Assembly: GCF_000504285.1 (NCBI RefSeq) | Contig: NZ_KI632511.1 | Span: 5,438,154 to 5,502,153 of the forward strand | Direction of reading: 5' to 3' | DNA length: 64,000 bases | Origin: Actinospica robiniae DSM 44927 | GTDB taxonomy: Bacteria > Actinomycetota > Actinomycetes > Streptomycetales > Catenulisporaceae | Shown: piece by piece, positions 52,897 to 61,499 of the stretch | How positions within the stretch are numbered: position 1 is the first letter of the stretch | Layout: every line of letters begins with the position of its first letter | Notes under the pieces: model-generated | What the model was told of the DNA's origin: nothing | Database searches by the model: none | What the model saw: the letters and a program-made list of their open reading frames with translations, nothing else | Translations under genes and position numbers: made by a program

Positions 52897-54900
52897 CTAG
52901 AACCTGAACCACCCGAAGGACTCCAGGAACGCGAGGTTGGGCGAACCGACGCCGGTGGCGAGGTCGTAGCCCTTCGTCGCGGGCAGGCCCTCGTCGGCGT
53001 TGTACTGCACCAGACGGAACGCTCCGGCGAACGCGTTGCCCGCCGGGTACTCGAAGATCACCGAGTCGACCTTCGAGTTGCCGATCTGACGCGGGCTGCC
53101 GGTCACGTCCGTGGCCAGCGAGGCGCGCAGGTAGATCGACGGGTTGGCGAACCCGATCGGGCCGCCCTGCGCCTGCTGCGCGTCGGCGAGGACACCGGCC
53201 CAGGACGGGGCCGAGACCGAGGTGCCGCCGTAGCCCGCCTCCGAGTAGACACCGTCGGTCGTCTGGCCGACCTGCGTGCTGCTGAAGTACAGGTCACCGT
53301 TGAGCGAGATGTCCGGGATGGTGCGCTTGGGCGAGGTCTTGGAGCCGTCCGGGAGCGTGGTGGACAGCTTCTTCGGCACGACCCAGGTCTGGTACCACGG
53401 CTGCGGCTCGGTCTGGCTGATGCCGCCGCCGCCGCCGAACGTGGTGCCCTCGACCGCCCAGGAGGCCGAGCCCGGCGCGGTACGCCCGCTGCGCTCGTCA
53501 CCCATCGCGGTCTCGAAGCCGTAGCCGCCCTGCTTGTTCAGGCCCAGAGCGGTGCCGCCGACCGCGGTCACCCACGGGGAGGACGTCGGCCAGTCGACCG
53601 ACGGCCCGACGACCGTCGGGTCGCAGTTGAGGCCGGTGGAGACCGAGAAGGAGTCGTTGTTCATGCAGTCGCCGGTGGAGAAGTCGAAGGCGATACCCTC
53701 GACGGCACCCTGCTCGAACACCTGGTTGTAGGCCGCCTCGAGCGACGGGTCCAGGTTGCCGGCGGTCGAGTAGATCGACTCGCCCCACGAGTTCGAGACG
53801 ATGTCGGCCAGGTGGTTGTCCACGATCTCGGCCTCGGCGGCGAGCAGGTCGCTGTCGAAGCACGAGTTGGCGGCCACCGTGACGACCTTGGCGGCCGGCG
53901 CGAGGCCGTGCGCCATCTCGACGTCCAGAGCCTCCTCGGAGTTGTCGCCGAAGCCGCAGACGTCTTCATTCGTCCACTGCGACGGGGTGCTCACCTCGGA
54001 GTACTGGCCGGGCGCGAACGGCTTGTCGCCGTGGTTGACCGAGTACTGGTCCGCGTCGGCCTCCATGGTGGAGGAGCCGTACCAGTTCACGATCGCGATC
54101 GTGGCGCCCTTGCCGGTCAGCTTGGACTGGGTGACCCCGTAGGCCTGGCGCAGCTCGGACGGAACCATCGAGCACTGCGCGAGCGTGGAGGGGTTCGAGT
54201 ACCCGGCCGGGACCGCGGGCGCCGTGGACGGCGCCTTCTTCTGGCCGTAGTAGTCCGAGCAGGACGGGTCGTTGTTCGACGGGGCCTTGCCCGTGGACTC
54301 CGACATGGTCACCGCGTGGGTGGTGGCCTGGGCCAGCCCGGACACGCCCGAGACCGCGCTCGCGACCGAGGACGGGATCCGCACGTTCTGCTGCGGGGCG
54401 TGCAGCGTGCCATCCGACGTCTTGTAGTTGTGCATCGACGTGGAGAAGGCCTTGGGCACGTCGGCCGCCGCGCCCTTGACGTCGATCCAGTGCTCGTTCG
54501 TGGAGGTGACGGTGAATCCGGCACCCTTCAGCCACGCGGTGACCGCCGAGATCTGACTCGACGTCGCCCCGTACCGCGCCTCGGCCTGGGAGGCTGAGAG
54601 GAAGTGGCGGTAGAGGGAGCTGGTCGGGTCGGATACCGCCTGGGCGTAGGCGGCCAACCCGGAGGCGTTCTGCCCGGCCAGGTAGACCCGGAAAGACAGC
54701 TGCGTCGCAGACGAGGTCTGTCCCTGGTCCGCGGAAGCGGTCGCGTAGCTCGGGCTGCTGCCGGCCAAGGTGGTGGCAGCAGCCTGGTCGGCGCTGGCCG
54801 GGCCCGCGGCCGCGAACCCGGTGGTGAGGGCGGCCAGGACGACGGAGATGGCCGTCGTCGAGGCGATCCGCCGGTGGCGCCGTTGTACGGCTGAACTCAT
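52897..54900 (-). CDS. Secreted sedolisin-family serine-carboxyl protease (S53)
   Basis: A 667-residue exported protease active at acid pH by analogy with kumamolisin. The signal peptide core AISVVLAALTTGFAAAGPASA is followed by a pro-kumamolisin activation domain of about 180 residues (SSLYRHFLSASQAEARYG). The catalytic Glu and Asp lie in NSEEALDVEMAHGLAP, the oxyanion region is DIVSNSWGES, and the nucleophile is in GGTSVSAPSWAG. I chose the ATG at 54900 (GGAAGGGA upstream). It likely degrades extracellular protein. Confidence 0.92.
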   Translation of the reverse strand: MSSAVQRRHRRIASTTAISVVLAALTTGFAAAGPASADQAAATTLAGSSPSYATASADQGQTSSATQLSFRVYLAGQNASGLAAYAQAVSDPTSSLYRHFLSASQAEARYGATSSQISAVTAWLKGAGFTVTSTNEHWIDVKGAAADVPKAFSTSMHNYKTSDGTLHAPQQNVRIPSSVASAVSGVSGLAQATTHAVTMSESTGKAPSNNDPSCSDYYGQKKAPSTAPAVPAGYSNPSTLAQCSMVPSELRQAYGVTQSKLTGKGATIAIVNWYGSSTMEADADQYSVNHGDKPFAPGQYSEVSTPSQWTNEDVCGFGDNSEEALDVEMAHGLAPAAKVVTVAANSCFDSDLLAAEAEIVDNHLADIVSNSWGESIYSTAGNLDPSLEAAYNQVFEQGAVEGIAFDFSTGDCMNNDSFSVSTGLNCDPTVVGPSVDWPTSSPWVTAVGGTALGLNKQGGYGFETAMGDERSGRTAPGSASWAVEGTTFGGGGGISQTEPQPWYQTWVVPKKLSTTLPDGSKTSPKRTIPDISLNGDLYFSSTQVGQTTDGVYSEAGYGGTSVSAPSWAGVLADAQQAQGGPIGFANPSIYLRASLATDVTGSPRQIGNSKVDSVIFEYPAGNAFAGAFRLVQYNADEGLPATKGYDLATGVGSPNLAFLESFGWFRF

Positions 54901-55082
54901 GGGGCGCGATTCCCTTCCATTGAGGACGAGATGCACTTAATGTCCGGTTGGTTGCCATATCCGTGTGCTCATTTGGACAGGCATCGGCTATTTATATGGA
55001 GCCGCCCCAGGGAAAAGCAAGGGTTCATGAACATCCGATGGCGGAATGAAATATCCGACCGGGCCCGGCGGGACAGTACACG

Positions 55083-56033
55083 ATGACGCTCGGCCTCCCC
55101 GGCCGCCGAGAGGCCCGGCCCGTTGGGCCGAACGGGTCAGGGCTCGGCGAGTCGCGGACCTGGGGCGCAGCACCGGTCCCGCAGGCTTGGCTCGTGGAGC
55201 ATCCCGATCAGGTCGCGGAAGGCGCGGGGCCGTTCGTCACCCGGGTCCGCCGGCGGTTCGACGACGGCGCCGTCGCCACGTGGGAGTCGAGGACGGCGCG
55301 CAAGCGCGGGACTCTGTCCGTGCGCGCGGCGGGGCATCGGGCGCTCCAGCGCCACGCGGACGGGACAACGCTCGACCGCTTGCGCCGCCTCAACGCCATC
55401 GCCTCAAGCGCGTTCACCATCGGCGGCGGCCTGTTCGCCCTCGGCGCGGTGCTGACTCAGCTCTCGGTCGTCGGCCCGACCGCGGGCGCCTGCGTCTACT
55501 TCGCCGGCGGGCTCTTCTTCAACACCGGCGGCTACGCGTCGCTTCTGCAGACGATCAACGCGCCGCGACCGGCACCTGACGGCGCTTCACTTCGATCCGG
55601 CCGGTGGCGCTGGTGGCGATACGAGCCGTCACGGATCGACTGGCTCAGCGCCTTCGTGCTGTTCCTGGGCACGCTCGTGTTCGGCGTCAACCTGCTCGAC
55701 TCGTTCCTCCAGGGCCTCACCGCCCGACAGGTCAACCGACTGATCTGGGCCCCCGACATCGTCGGCTGCGTGCTGTTCCTGGCCTCCGGCCACCTCGCCG
55801 TCACAGAGGTCTGCCATCGCGCGAGGCCCTGCCTGTGCACGCGCAGCCTCGGCTGGTGGATCGTCGGCGTCAACCAGCTCGGCTCGGTGCTGTTCATGGT
55901 CTCGGCGCTGGCCGCCTTCACCCGCCCGGACACCGGCAGCCTGGTCAACGCGGACATCGCCGACTGGGGCACGTTCGCCGGAGCGCTGTGCTTCTCGATC
56001 GGCGGAATCCTCCAATTCTCCGAGCGGCCGTGA
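55083..56033 (+). CDS. Multi-span membrane protein, unknown (YrhK-like)
   Basis: A 316-residue protein. About 100 cytoplasmic residues precede six to seven predicted spans. Paired helices of the type AFTIGGGLFALGAVLT and GACVYFAGGLFFNTGGYASLLQ, and near the end NQLGSVLFMVSALAAF, resemble the YrhK-like two-helix repeat of actinobacterial membrane proteins. I cannot assign a function. It stands alone, divergent from the sedolisin gene, in a locally A/T-richer intergenic region. Confidence 0.7.
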   Translation: MTLGLPGRREARPVGPNGSGLGESRTWGAAPVPQAWLVEHPDQVAEGAGPFVTRVRRRFDDGAVATWESRTARKRGTLSVRAAGHRALQRHADGTTLDRLRRLNAIASSAFTIGGGLFALGAVLTQLSVVGPTAGACVYFAGGLFFNTGGYASLLQTINAPRPAPDGASLRSGRWRWWRYEPSRIDWLSAFVLFLGTLVFGVNLLDSFLQGLTARQVNRLIWAPDIVGCVLFLASGHLAVTEVCHRARPCLCTRSLGWWIVGVNQLGSVLFMVSALAAFTRPDTGSLVNADIADWGTFAGALCFSIGGILQFSERP

Positions 56034-56073
56034 CGTCGCGGTCGTCCGCGCCGCGAGCTGGCATCATGAACGG

Positions 56074-56763
56074 ATGACCGACCGCGTTCTCGCCGCCTGT
56101 GACGGCGCCTGCAAGCGCAATCCCGGACCTGCCGCCTGGGCGTGGGTGATCGCCCGCGAAGCGGACGGCGGCCCCGGCCGGTGGGCTGCCGGGCCGCTCG
56201 GCAGCGCCACGAACAACATCGCCGAACTGACCGCGCTGGAGCAGCTGCTCGACTCGGTCGACCCCGATGTGGCGCTGGAAGTGCGCATGGACTCCCAGTA
56301 CGCGATGAACGCCGTCACGGCCTGGCTGCCCGGGTGGCGCAAGCGGGGCTGGAAGACGGCCTCCGGGACCCCGGTGGCCAATCGCGATCTCGTCGTGCGC
56401 ATCGACGCGCTGCTCGCCGGGCGCGACGTGAAGTTCGTCTACGTGCCGGCGCACCAGGCCGGAGGCGATCCGCTCAACGCCTTCGCGGACGAGGCGGCCA
56501 GCGACTGCGCCGTCAGCCAGAACGCGGCCTCCGGGGCCCTGACGGCCGAGAAGGCGCGTCTGCTGGCCGTGCCGGCGGTCACCGCCGTACCCAAGGCCGG
56601 CGCGACCCGCACGTCCGCGGCCAAGCCGAGCCAGGGCTCGGCCCCCAGATCGATCTCGGCGAAGTTCGCCGGCACCTGCGGTTGCGGCCGGCGCTACGCC
56701 GCCGGCGAGAAGATCGCGAAGGGGCCGAAGGGCTGGGGCCACCTGGAGTGCGCCGCCGGCTGA
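56074..56763 (+). CDS. rnhA: Ribonuclease HI with C-terminal zinc-ribbon-like tail
   Basis: A 229-residue enzyme degrading RNA in RNA:DNA hybrids. The acidic active site is seen in ACDGACKRNPGPAAW (Asp9), NNIAELTALEQ (Glu), RMDSQYAMNAV (Asp) and NAFADEAA (Asp). After a 40-residue linker, the C-terminus has CGCGRRYAAGEKIAKG and HLECAAG, a zinc-binding pattern not found in standard RNase HI. It might aid nucleic-acid binding. The ATG at 56074 lacks a clear ribosome site. Confidence 0.9.
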   Translation: MTDRVLAACDGACKRNPGPAAWAWVIAREADGGPGRWAAGPLGSATNNIAELTALEQLLDSVDPDVALEVRMDSQYAMNAVTAWLPGWRKRGWKTASGTPVANRDLVVRIDALLAGRDVKFVYVPAHQAGGDPLNAFADEAASDCAVSQNAASGALTAEKARLLAVPAVTAVPKAGATRTSAAKPSQGSAPRSISAKFAGTCGCGRRYAAGEKIAKGPKGWGHLECAAG

Positions 56764-56827
56764 GAACCGCGCGAACACGGCCCGCGACCTCTTCAACAGC
56801 TTGTGTCGATCCGATACGGTCGGAAAC

Positions 56828-58777
56828 GTGCTTCCAGTCGATATCGAAGTCCTGCTGGTTCCCGGCCGACCCACTCTGCGCGGCAGCATGCTGCTGACCG
56901 CCGTCAGCAACCCCGATCTGAAGACGAACAAGGCGCACGTCGCCCTCCACCGCGTCTCGCTCGACGGCGGCGCGCGTCCGTGGACGCACGGGCCGCACGA
57001 CTCGGCCCCGGCGATCTCGCCGGACGGCCGCTGGGTCGCGTTCCTGCGCAGCGGAGACGGGGAGGGCGCGGACGGGCGTCCGCAGCTGCACGTCATCCCG
57101 GCCGACGGCGGTGACGCCAAGCGGATCACGGCGCTCCCGCTCGGTGTCGAGAACCCGGTGTGGGCGCCGGACTCGCGGCGGATCGCCTTCCTCGCGCGCG
57201 TGCCCGAAGCCGGCCGCTACGGCACCCCGGACGGCGCCGGCGAGACCGCGGAGACCCCTGCGGAGGCGCCGCGGCGGATCACTCGGATGGACTACCGGAT
57301 CGACAACATCGGCTTCCTGCGCGATCGGATGAAGCGGCTGTTCGTCGTCGACGCGTTCGAGACCGCGGACGCCACCGACCTCAAGCCCCTGACCGACGAC
57401 GGCTTCGACGCCGAAGACCCCGCGTGGACCCCTGACGGCGCCCGGATCGTCTTCACCGCGCCGCCGGAGTGGGGCGCGGCGGAATCCTCCACCCAGCACA
57501 TCTGCGCGATCCCGGCCGACGGCGGCGAGGCCGAGGTGATCGTCACGTGCCCCGGATCGTCGGCGTACCCGGTGTTCGGCGACGACGGCACTCTGTACTT
57601 CTACTGCGCGTCCCACGAGGAGCACTTCGAGGCCTCGCACACCGGGCTCTACGCGGCCGTCCCGCGCTTCGGCGAAGGGCCGGTCGAGCCACGCCGCCTG
57701 ACCGAGATCGAGACCGTAGACTGCGAGTACGCGTCCGGCCCGCCGGTGCCCAGCGGCGACGAAGTCCTCGTCGCGGTCCGCAACCGTGGTGCGATCGAGC
57801 TGCGCGCCGTCCCCGTCGATGCCGACCTCGCACAGCTGAAAGAGCTGCGCGTGGTCTACGCGGACCGGACCGCCGTTCGCGCCTTCGCCGCAGACGGCCA
57901 GGTGATCGTTGCGGTAGTGGCCACGCCGGAGAGCGCAGGCGACGTAATCGTGCTCGGCGAAAACGACATCCGTACCCTGACGGACTACTCCGAGCCGCTG
58001 CGAAGCAGGGGTCTTCGTCCGGTCGAAGAGCTGAACGCGACCGCCCCGGACGGCTACCCGGTGCACGGATGGCTGGTGCTTCCAGAGGGAGAAGGACCGC
58101 ACCCGGTGCTCCACGTCGTGCACGGCGGCCCGTTCGCCCAGCAGGAATGGGGAGTGTTCGACGAGGCGCAGGTCTACGCCTCCGCCGGCTACGCCGTGGT
58201 GCTCGGCAACCCGCGCGGATCCGCCGGCTACGGCCAGACCCACGGCTGGGCGATCACCCACGGATTCGGCACCGTCGACGTCGACGACACCCTCGCGCTG
58301 CTCGACGCCGCACTCGAACGCCCCGAGATCGACGCGTCGCGCGTCGGCCTGATGGGCGGCTCATACGGCGGATTCATGACCAGCTGGCTCGCATCCCACC
58401 ACGGCGAGCGCTTCCGCGCGGCCTGGAGCGAGCGAGCGGTGAACGCCTGGGACTCGATGCTCGGCAGCTCCGACATCGGCTACACGTTCGTCGACGCCTA
58501 CATCGGCACCGACCCCGAAGTCATGCGCGACCGCAGCCCGCTCTACCACGCGCACAAGATCTCGATCCCCTTCGCCGTGGTCCACTCGGAGAACGACTGG
58601 CGTTGCCCCCTAGAGCAGGGTCAACGCATGTTCGTCGCCCTGCGCCGCGCCGGCGTCGACGCCGAGTTCCTGCTCTTCCCCGGCGAAGGCCACGAACTGA
58701 GCCGCTCCGGCCGCCCGCGGCACCGGGTGCAGCGCTTCGACGCAGTCCTCGCATGGTGGGGGCGCCACCTGGCGTAG
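56828..58777 (+). CDS. S9 family prolyl oligopeptidase-like peptidase
   Basis: A 649-residue cytoplasmic serine peptidase. The N-terminal 380 residues have beta-propeller blades with WD40/TolB-like phrases (DSAPAISPDGRWVAFLRSG; PVWAPDSRRIAFLAR). The C-terminal alpha/beta-hydrolase domain has the nucleophile in LMGGSYGGFMTSWL, Asp in HSENDWRCP and His in GEGHELSR. This is acylaminoacyl-peptidase/DPP-like. The -10 box TACGGT ends 7 nt before the GTG at 56828, so the mRNA is leaderless, which fixes the start. Confidence 0.93.
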   Translation: MLPVDIEVLLVPGRPTLRGSMLLTAVSNPDLKTNKAHVALHRVSLDGGARPWTHGPHDSAPAISPDGRWVAFLRSGDGEGADGRPQLHVIPADGGDAKRITALPLGVENPVWAPDSRRIAFLARVPEAGRYGTPDGAGETAETPAEAPRRITRMDYRIDNIGFLRDRMKRLFVVDAFETADATDLKPLTDDGFDAEDPAWTPDGARIVFTAPPEWGAAESSTQHICAIPADGGEAEVIVTCPGSSAYPVFGDDGTLYFYCASHEEHFEASHTGLYAAVPRFGEGPVEPRRLTEIETVDCEYASGPPVPSGDEVLVAVRNRGAIELRAVPVDADLAQLKELRVVYADRTAVRAFAADGQVIVAVVATPESAGDVIVLGENDIRTLTDYSEPLRSRGLRPVEELNATAPDGYPVHGWLVLPEGEGPHPVLHVVHGGPFAQQEWGVFDEAQVYASAGYAVVLGNPRGSAGYGQTHGWAITHGFGTVDVDDTLALLDAALERPEIDASRVGLMGGSYGGFMTSWLASHHGERFRAAWSERAVNAWDSMLGSSDIGYTFVDAYIGTDPEVMRDRSPLYHAHKISIPFAVVHSENDWRCPLEQGQRMFVALRRAGVDAEFLLFPGEGHELSRSGRPRHRVQRFDAVLAWWGRHLA

Positions 58778-58914
58778 GCGGGCGGGAGGGCCACCGGCCT
58801 GCCCGGTGGCCCAGATCGTCGAAAAAGATCTTCGCAACTTCTGACCCGCGCGCCGCGTGACTAGTCGATGTGGGGGCGCACCAGGCGGCTCGGGCAGAAG
58901 TGGGGAGAGTGAGG

Positions 58915-59445
58915 GTGCGCGACAGCGACGAGTTCGACGACTTCTATGCGGAGTCGGTCCTGCGCGTCTCGGGCTACGTCTACGCCCTGTCGGGGGATCG
59001 GGCCGAGACCGAGGACGTCGTCCAGGAGGCCTACGCCCGGGCATGGCAGCACTGGGACAAGTTGAGCTCCCACGGCGACCCCGAGGCCTGGGTGCGCACG
59101 GTCGCCTACCGGATCCGGGTCAGCCAATGGCGCCGCGTCACGGCCAGGTTCAGGGCCCACCAGCGCCACGGCGTCGCCCCGGACGTGCCCGAACTGAGCG
59201 TCGACTACGTCGCGATCATCGCCGCCTTGCGCGAGATCGCGCCCTCACAGCGGCGCGCGATAGTCCTGCACCACCTGCTCGGCCTCAGCGTCGAAGAGGT
59301 GGCGCAAGAGACGGGCGTGGCCCCGGGCACGGTCAAGGCCCACCTGTCCCGCGGCCGGGCACGACTGGCCACCCTGCTGGCCGAATCCGGTGCGTACCAA
59401 GGAAACTCACAGGCCCTCGCGCGGGAGGCAACGAGCCATGTCTGA
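58915..59445 (+). CDS. ECF RNA polymerase sigma factor (SigE-like family)
   Basis: A 176-residue sigma factor of group 4. Region 2 (SGDRAETEDVVQEAYARAWQ) binds the -10 and core enzyme; region 4 (LLGLSVEEVAQETGVAPGTVKAHLSRGRARL) is the -35 helix-turn-helix (in parts). It matches the SigE/SigM-like ECFs of Streptomyces. Start options are GTG at 58870, 58909 or 58915; I prefer 58915 as GGAG lies about 8 nt upstream. Its stop overlaps the next gene by 8 bp, the usual layout for a sigma and anti-sigma pair. Confidence 0.9.
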   Translation: MRDSDEFDDFYAESVLRVSGYVYALSGDRAETEDVVQEAYARAWQHWDKLSSHGDPEAWVRTVAYRIRVSQWRRVTARFRAHQRHGVAPDVPELSVDYVAIIAALREIAPSQRRAIVLHHLLGLSVEEVAQETGVAPGTVKAHLSRGRARLATLLAESGAYQGNSQALAREATSHV

Positions 59446-60451
59446 CTACTTCGACACACAGCTGCGCGAAGGCAGCGCGCGCGTAGCCGGCTCACTCACC
59501 GCCCCCACGGCCGCCGCCGTCCGCGAGCACTCCAACCGCCGCGCCCGGCGAGCCAGGACCGGCACGGCCGCCTTGGCAGCCGTCGCAGTCCTCGCACTCG
59601 GCGGCGTGACCTTCGGCCTCGAACACCAGGGCGGCGCCACGCGTAACACCGTGGCCATCGCGAACTCAGCCACCGCTGGCAACGCGACCACGCCGTCGGC
59701 TTCGCCTTCGACCTCGGCCGCAGTTTCGTCCACGTCTACATCCTCGATGCCGGAGAGCGTGTCCACGGCCTCGTCGCCAAATCCGGACCACTACGTGGCC
59801 GCCGCCTGGCTGAGCGAGAGCCACCTGCCCTACGCGACCAACATCGCCTGGCAGCCCAACCCGCAGGTTCTCGGCACCAAGATCGGCGGCGCAGTGCAGC
59901 TGATCCCGGCGTCCACCGATTCCTTCGCAAACCTCGTAGGGGGGTTCAGTACATATTGCGCAATAACCGCCCTGGCCGACAACGCCGTCGCCAGCCAGCG
60001 AGAATCGTTCTACGGCCAGATCACCGGCTCGATCCTGCCCAGCACCGCGGGCGTCCCGGCCACGGCCGCGCAGAGCACGATCTTCTACGCCAGCCCGAGC
60101 GCCGCCACCGCCGCCTGGGACGCCATCGGAAGCGGCTACTCGGCCTGCGCCAAGTTTGAGACGGGCTCCGTCTCAGCCGAGAACAAGGTCTACCCGTCGA
60201 CGGGCACAGTGAGCCGGATCCGCAGCGAGCCCAACGTCCAGTGCTGGACGAATCTCAACGCGGTCACCCTGGAGGCGGGCGTATCGGACTTCATGAACGA
60301 TGCCTGCTTCGTCCGGCACGGCACCCTCATCAGTAGCGTCGCTTTCGACTTCGAGGGCCCGCCGACGCTCTCAAGCCTCGACCTCAGCGCCGCCGACGCG
60401 ACCCTGGCCTCGGAACTGGCCCAGGCCCTCAACGCATATGGCAGCAGCTGA
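59438..60451 (+). CDS. Membrane-anchored protein, probable anti-sigma partner
   Basis: A 337-residue protein with a 40-residue basic cytoplasmic head (VREHSNRRARRARTG), one span (AALAAVAVLALGGVTFGL, about residues 46-64), a Ser/Thr-rich linker and an extracellular domain with four cysteines. The translational overlap with the ECF gene suggests it senses a cell-surface signal. I see no zinc-anti-sigma HxxxCxxC motif, so its role as a repressor is inferred from context only. GAGGCA precedes the ATG. Confidence 0.78.
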   Translation: MSDYFDTQLREGSARVAGSLTAPTAAAVREHSNRRARRARTGTAALAAVAVLALGGVTFGLEHQGGATRNTVAIANSATAGNATTPSASPSTSAAVSSTSTSSMPESVSTASSPNPDHYVAAAWLSESHLPYATNIAWQPNPQVLGTKIGGAVQLIPASTDSFANLVGGFSTYCAITALADNAVASQRESFYGQITGSILPSTAGVPATAAQSTIFYASPSAATAAWDAIGSGYSACAKFETGSVSAENKVYPSTGTVSRIRSEPNVQCWTNLNAVTLEAGVSDFMNDACFVRHGTLISSVAFDFEGPPTLSSLDLSAADATLASELAQALNAYGSS

Positions 60452-60480
60452 ACAGGGGAAGCGAGCAGACAACACCGCCG

Positions 60481-60545
60481 TACGCCGAACCCCCGCCTGG
60501 CGCGCAGAAAACAAGCGCGTACGCGGGGCTACAGATACCTCAGCG
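60481..60545. repeat. Dispersed hairpin repeat (copy 1)
   Basis: Similar to the 67-bp element at 62963-63029 over its full length. Both end GCGCGTA-C/G-GCGGGGCTACAG and then TCAGCG. It lies 29 bp after the anti-sigma-like gene and abuts the truncated toxin-like fragment. Confidence 0.65.
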
Positions 60546-60720
60546 CGGACCTGAGGATCGGTTGCCGTTCAACCCGGTGAACCAGCAGGGCAAGGTTCTC
60601 TGGGTAGACATGCAAAGCGGCAAGGTCAGCGAGAATCCGCTGTACCTCCATGCCGGCGCGGTAGCTTCCATCGTCCTCGACGCGAACGGGAAAAGCTATG
60701 AAGAACGGCTCACGACGTGA
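60541..60720 (+). pseudogene. 5'-truncated fragment, possibly the C-terminus of a papain-fold toxin
   Basis: An open frame without a credible start ends at 60720. It reads DRLPFNPVNQQGK, VLWVDMQSGKVSENPLYLH and SIVLDANGKSYEERLTT (in parts). The WVDMQSGKV motif resembles the (W/Y)xDxQxGxV region of glutamine-deamidase-type polymorphic toxins, where the Asp is catalytic. The upstream part is replaced by hairpin repeat copy 1, so this is probably a remnant. An immunity-like gene follows after 12 bp. Confidence 0.4.
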
Positions 60721-60732
60721 TGGGAGCCCTCG

Positions 60733-61083
60733 ATGAAGGCTCAGGCCTTTTCGACGTCCGCACAGGTTCCGGTGAGCCGGGCCGAGGCCGATCGAGTCGC
60801 CCACGAGCTGTTCGCCGAGGCCGCCGAGGCCGCCGAGGAGCCAAGACAAGTCTCGATCCAGGATTTCGGCGAGTTCTTCACGATCGTGGTGTTCAAGCCG
60901 GTCACCGATCTGTCCGAGCCCGACACTCTGCTGTCCGTCGACCTGGGCCGGTCGGTCTCGGTACTCGACAAGTCCTCCGGCCGCATCTCCTTCTGGCCGA
61001 GTCTCGCGGAAGAGGACATCGCGGCGCAGTTTCGGGAGTGCCTCAACGCGGACGAGATCGAGGACGCCGAGTGGCCGACCTGA
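60733..61083 (+). CDS. Small acidic protein, possible immunity protein
   Basis: A 116-residue acidic protein with a helix-rich head (RAEADRVAHELFAEAAEAAEE) and a beta-rich C-terminal half ending LDKSSGRISFWPSLAEEDIAAQF. The D-x-SGRI-x-WPSLP-like pattern resembles small partner proteins found after toxin genes. GGGAG lies 7 nt before the ATG. It follows a truncated toxin-like fragment. I assign no enzymatic function. Confidence 0.6.
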   Translation: MKAQAFSTSAQVPVSRAEADRVAHELFAEAAEAAEEPRQVSIQDFGEFFTIVVFKPVTDLSEPDTLLSVDLGRSVSVLDKSSGRISFWPSLAEEDIAAQFRECLNADEIEDAEWPT

Positions 61084-61499
61084 TGGGCGCGGGCCGACGG
61101 CCATCCTGCGCGAGGATTACATAGCGGGCATCTCGCTCCTGGCGCGCACCGTCCGAGCGGCTGCTCTCCGACACACTGCGGCGTGACCAAGCAGTCAGGC
61201 GCGGGGGCAGGTGCGTTCTGCGAGCCCTCGCTGCTCCCAGTTCGCTCACGCAAAAGGTCGAGGAGCCGTTCATGTCCAGTATGAGCTTCTCCTCGAATTG
61301 ATCGCCCAAGCCGCGCGGAAGCTGCTGCGGCTCGGGAATGAACAGCGGAATGCCGATACCCCGTCTCGCGAGCTCCGTGATGAGTGCCTCGAACACCCTT
61401 GGCCAGCAGGATTCCTCGCCCAAGTGCCACGTACTTGTCAGTCGCAGCGTCGATCGCGGCGATGCGAGCGACGCCCGCGCACCGGGATAAAATCCTCCG
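61084..61499. other. 416-bp region without a supportable gene
   Basis: Only a minus-strand reading frame (61043-61528) with weak, Arg-rich composition crosses it; it overlaps both neighbours and has no ribosome site. A short segment with TELARRGIGIPLFIPEPQQL looks protein-like and may be a decayed gene. The end holds the promoter of the next gene. Confidence 0.4.

Noticed and set aside
60541-60720. The toxin-like fragment as an intact small gene
   Set aside because: No ATG or GTG with a ribosome site begins the frame before the conserved part; an internal TTG at 60562 lacks support.
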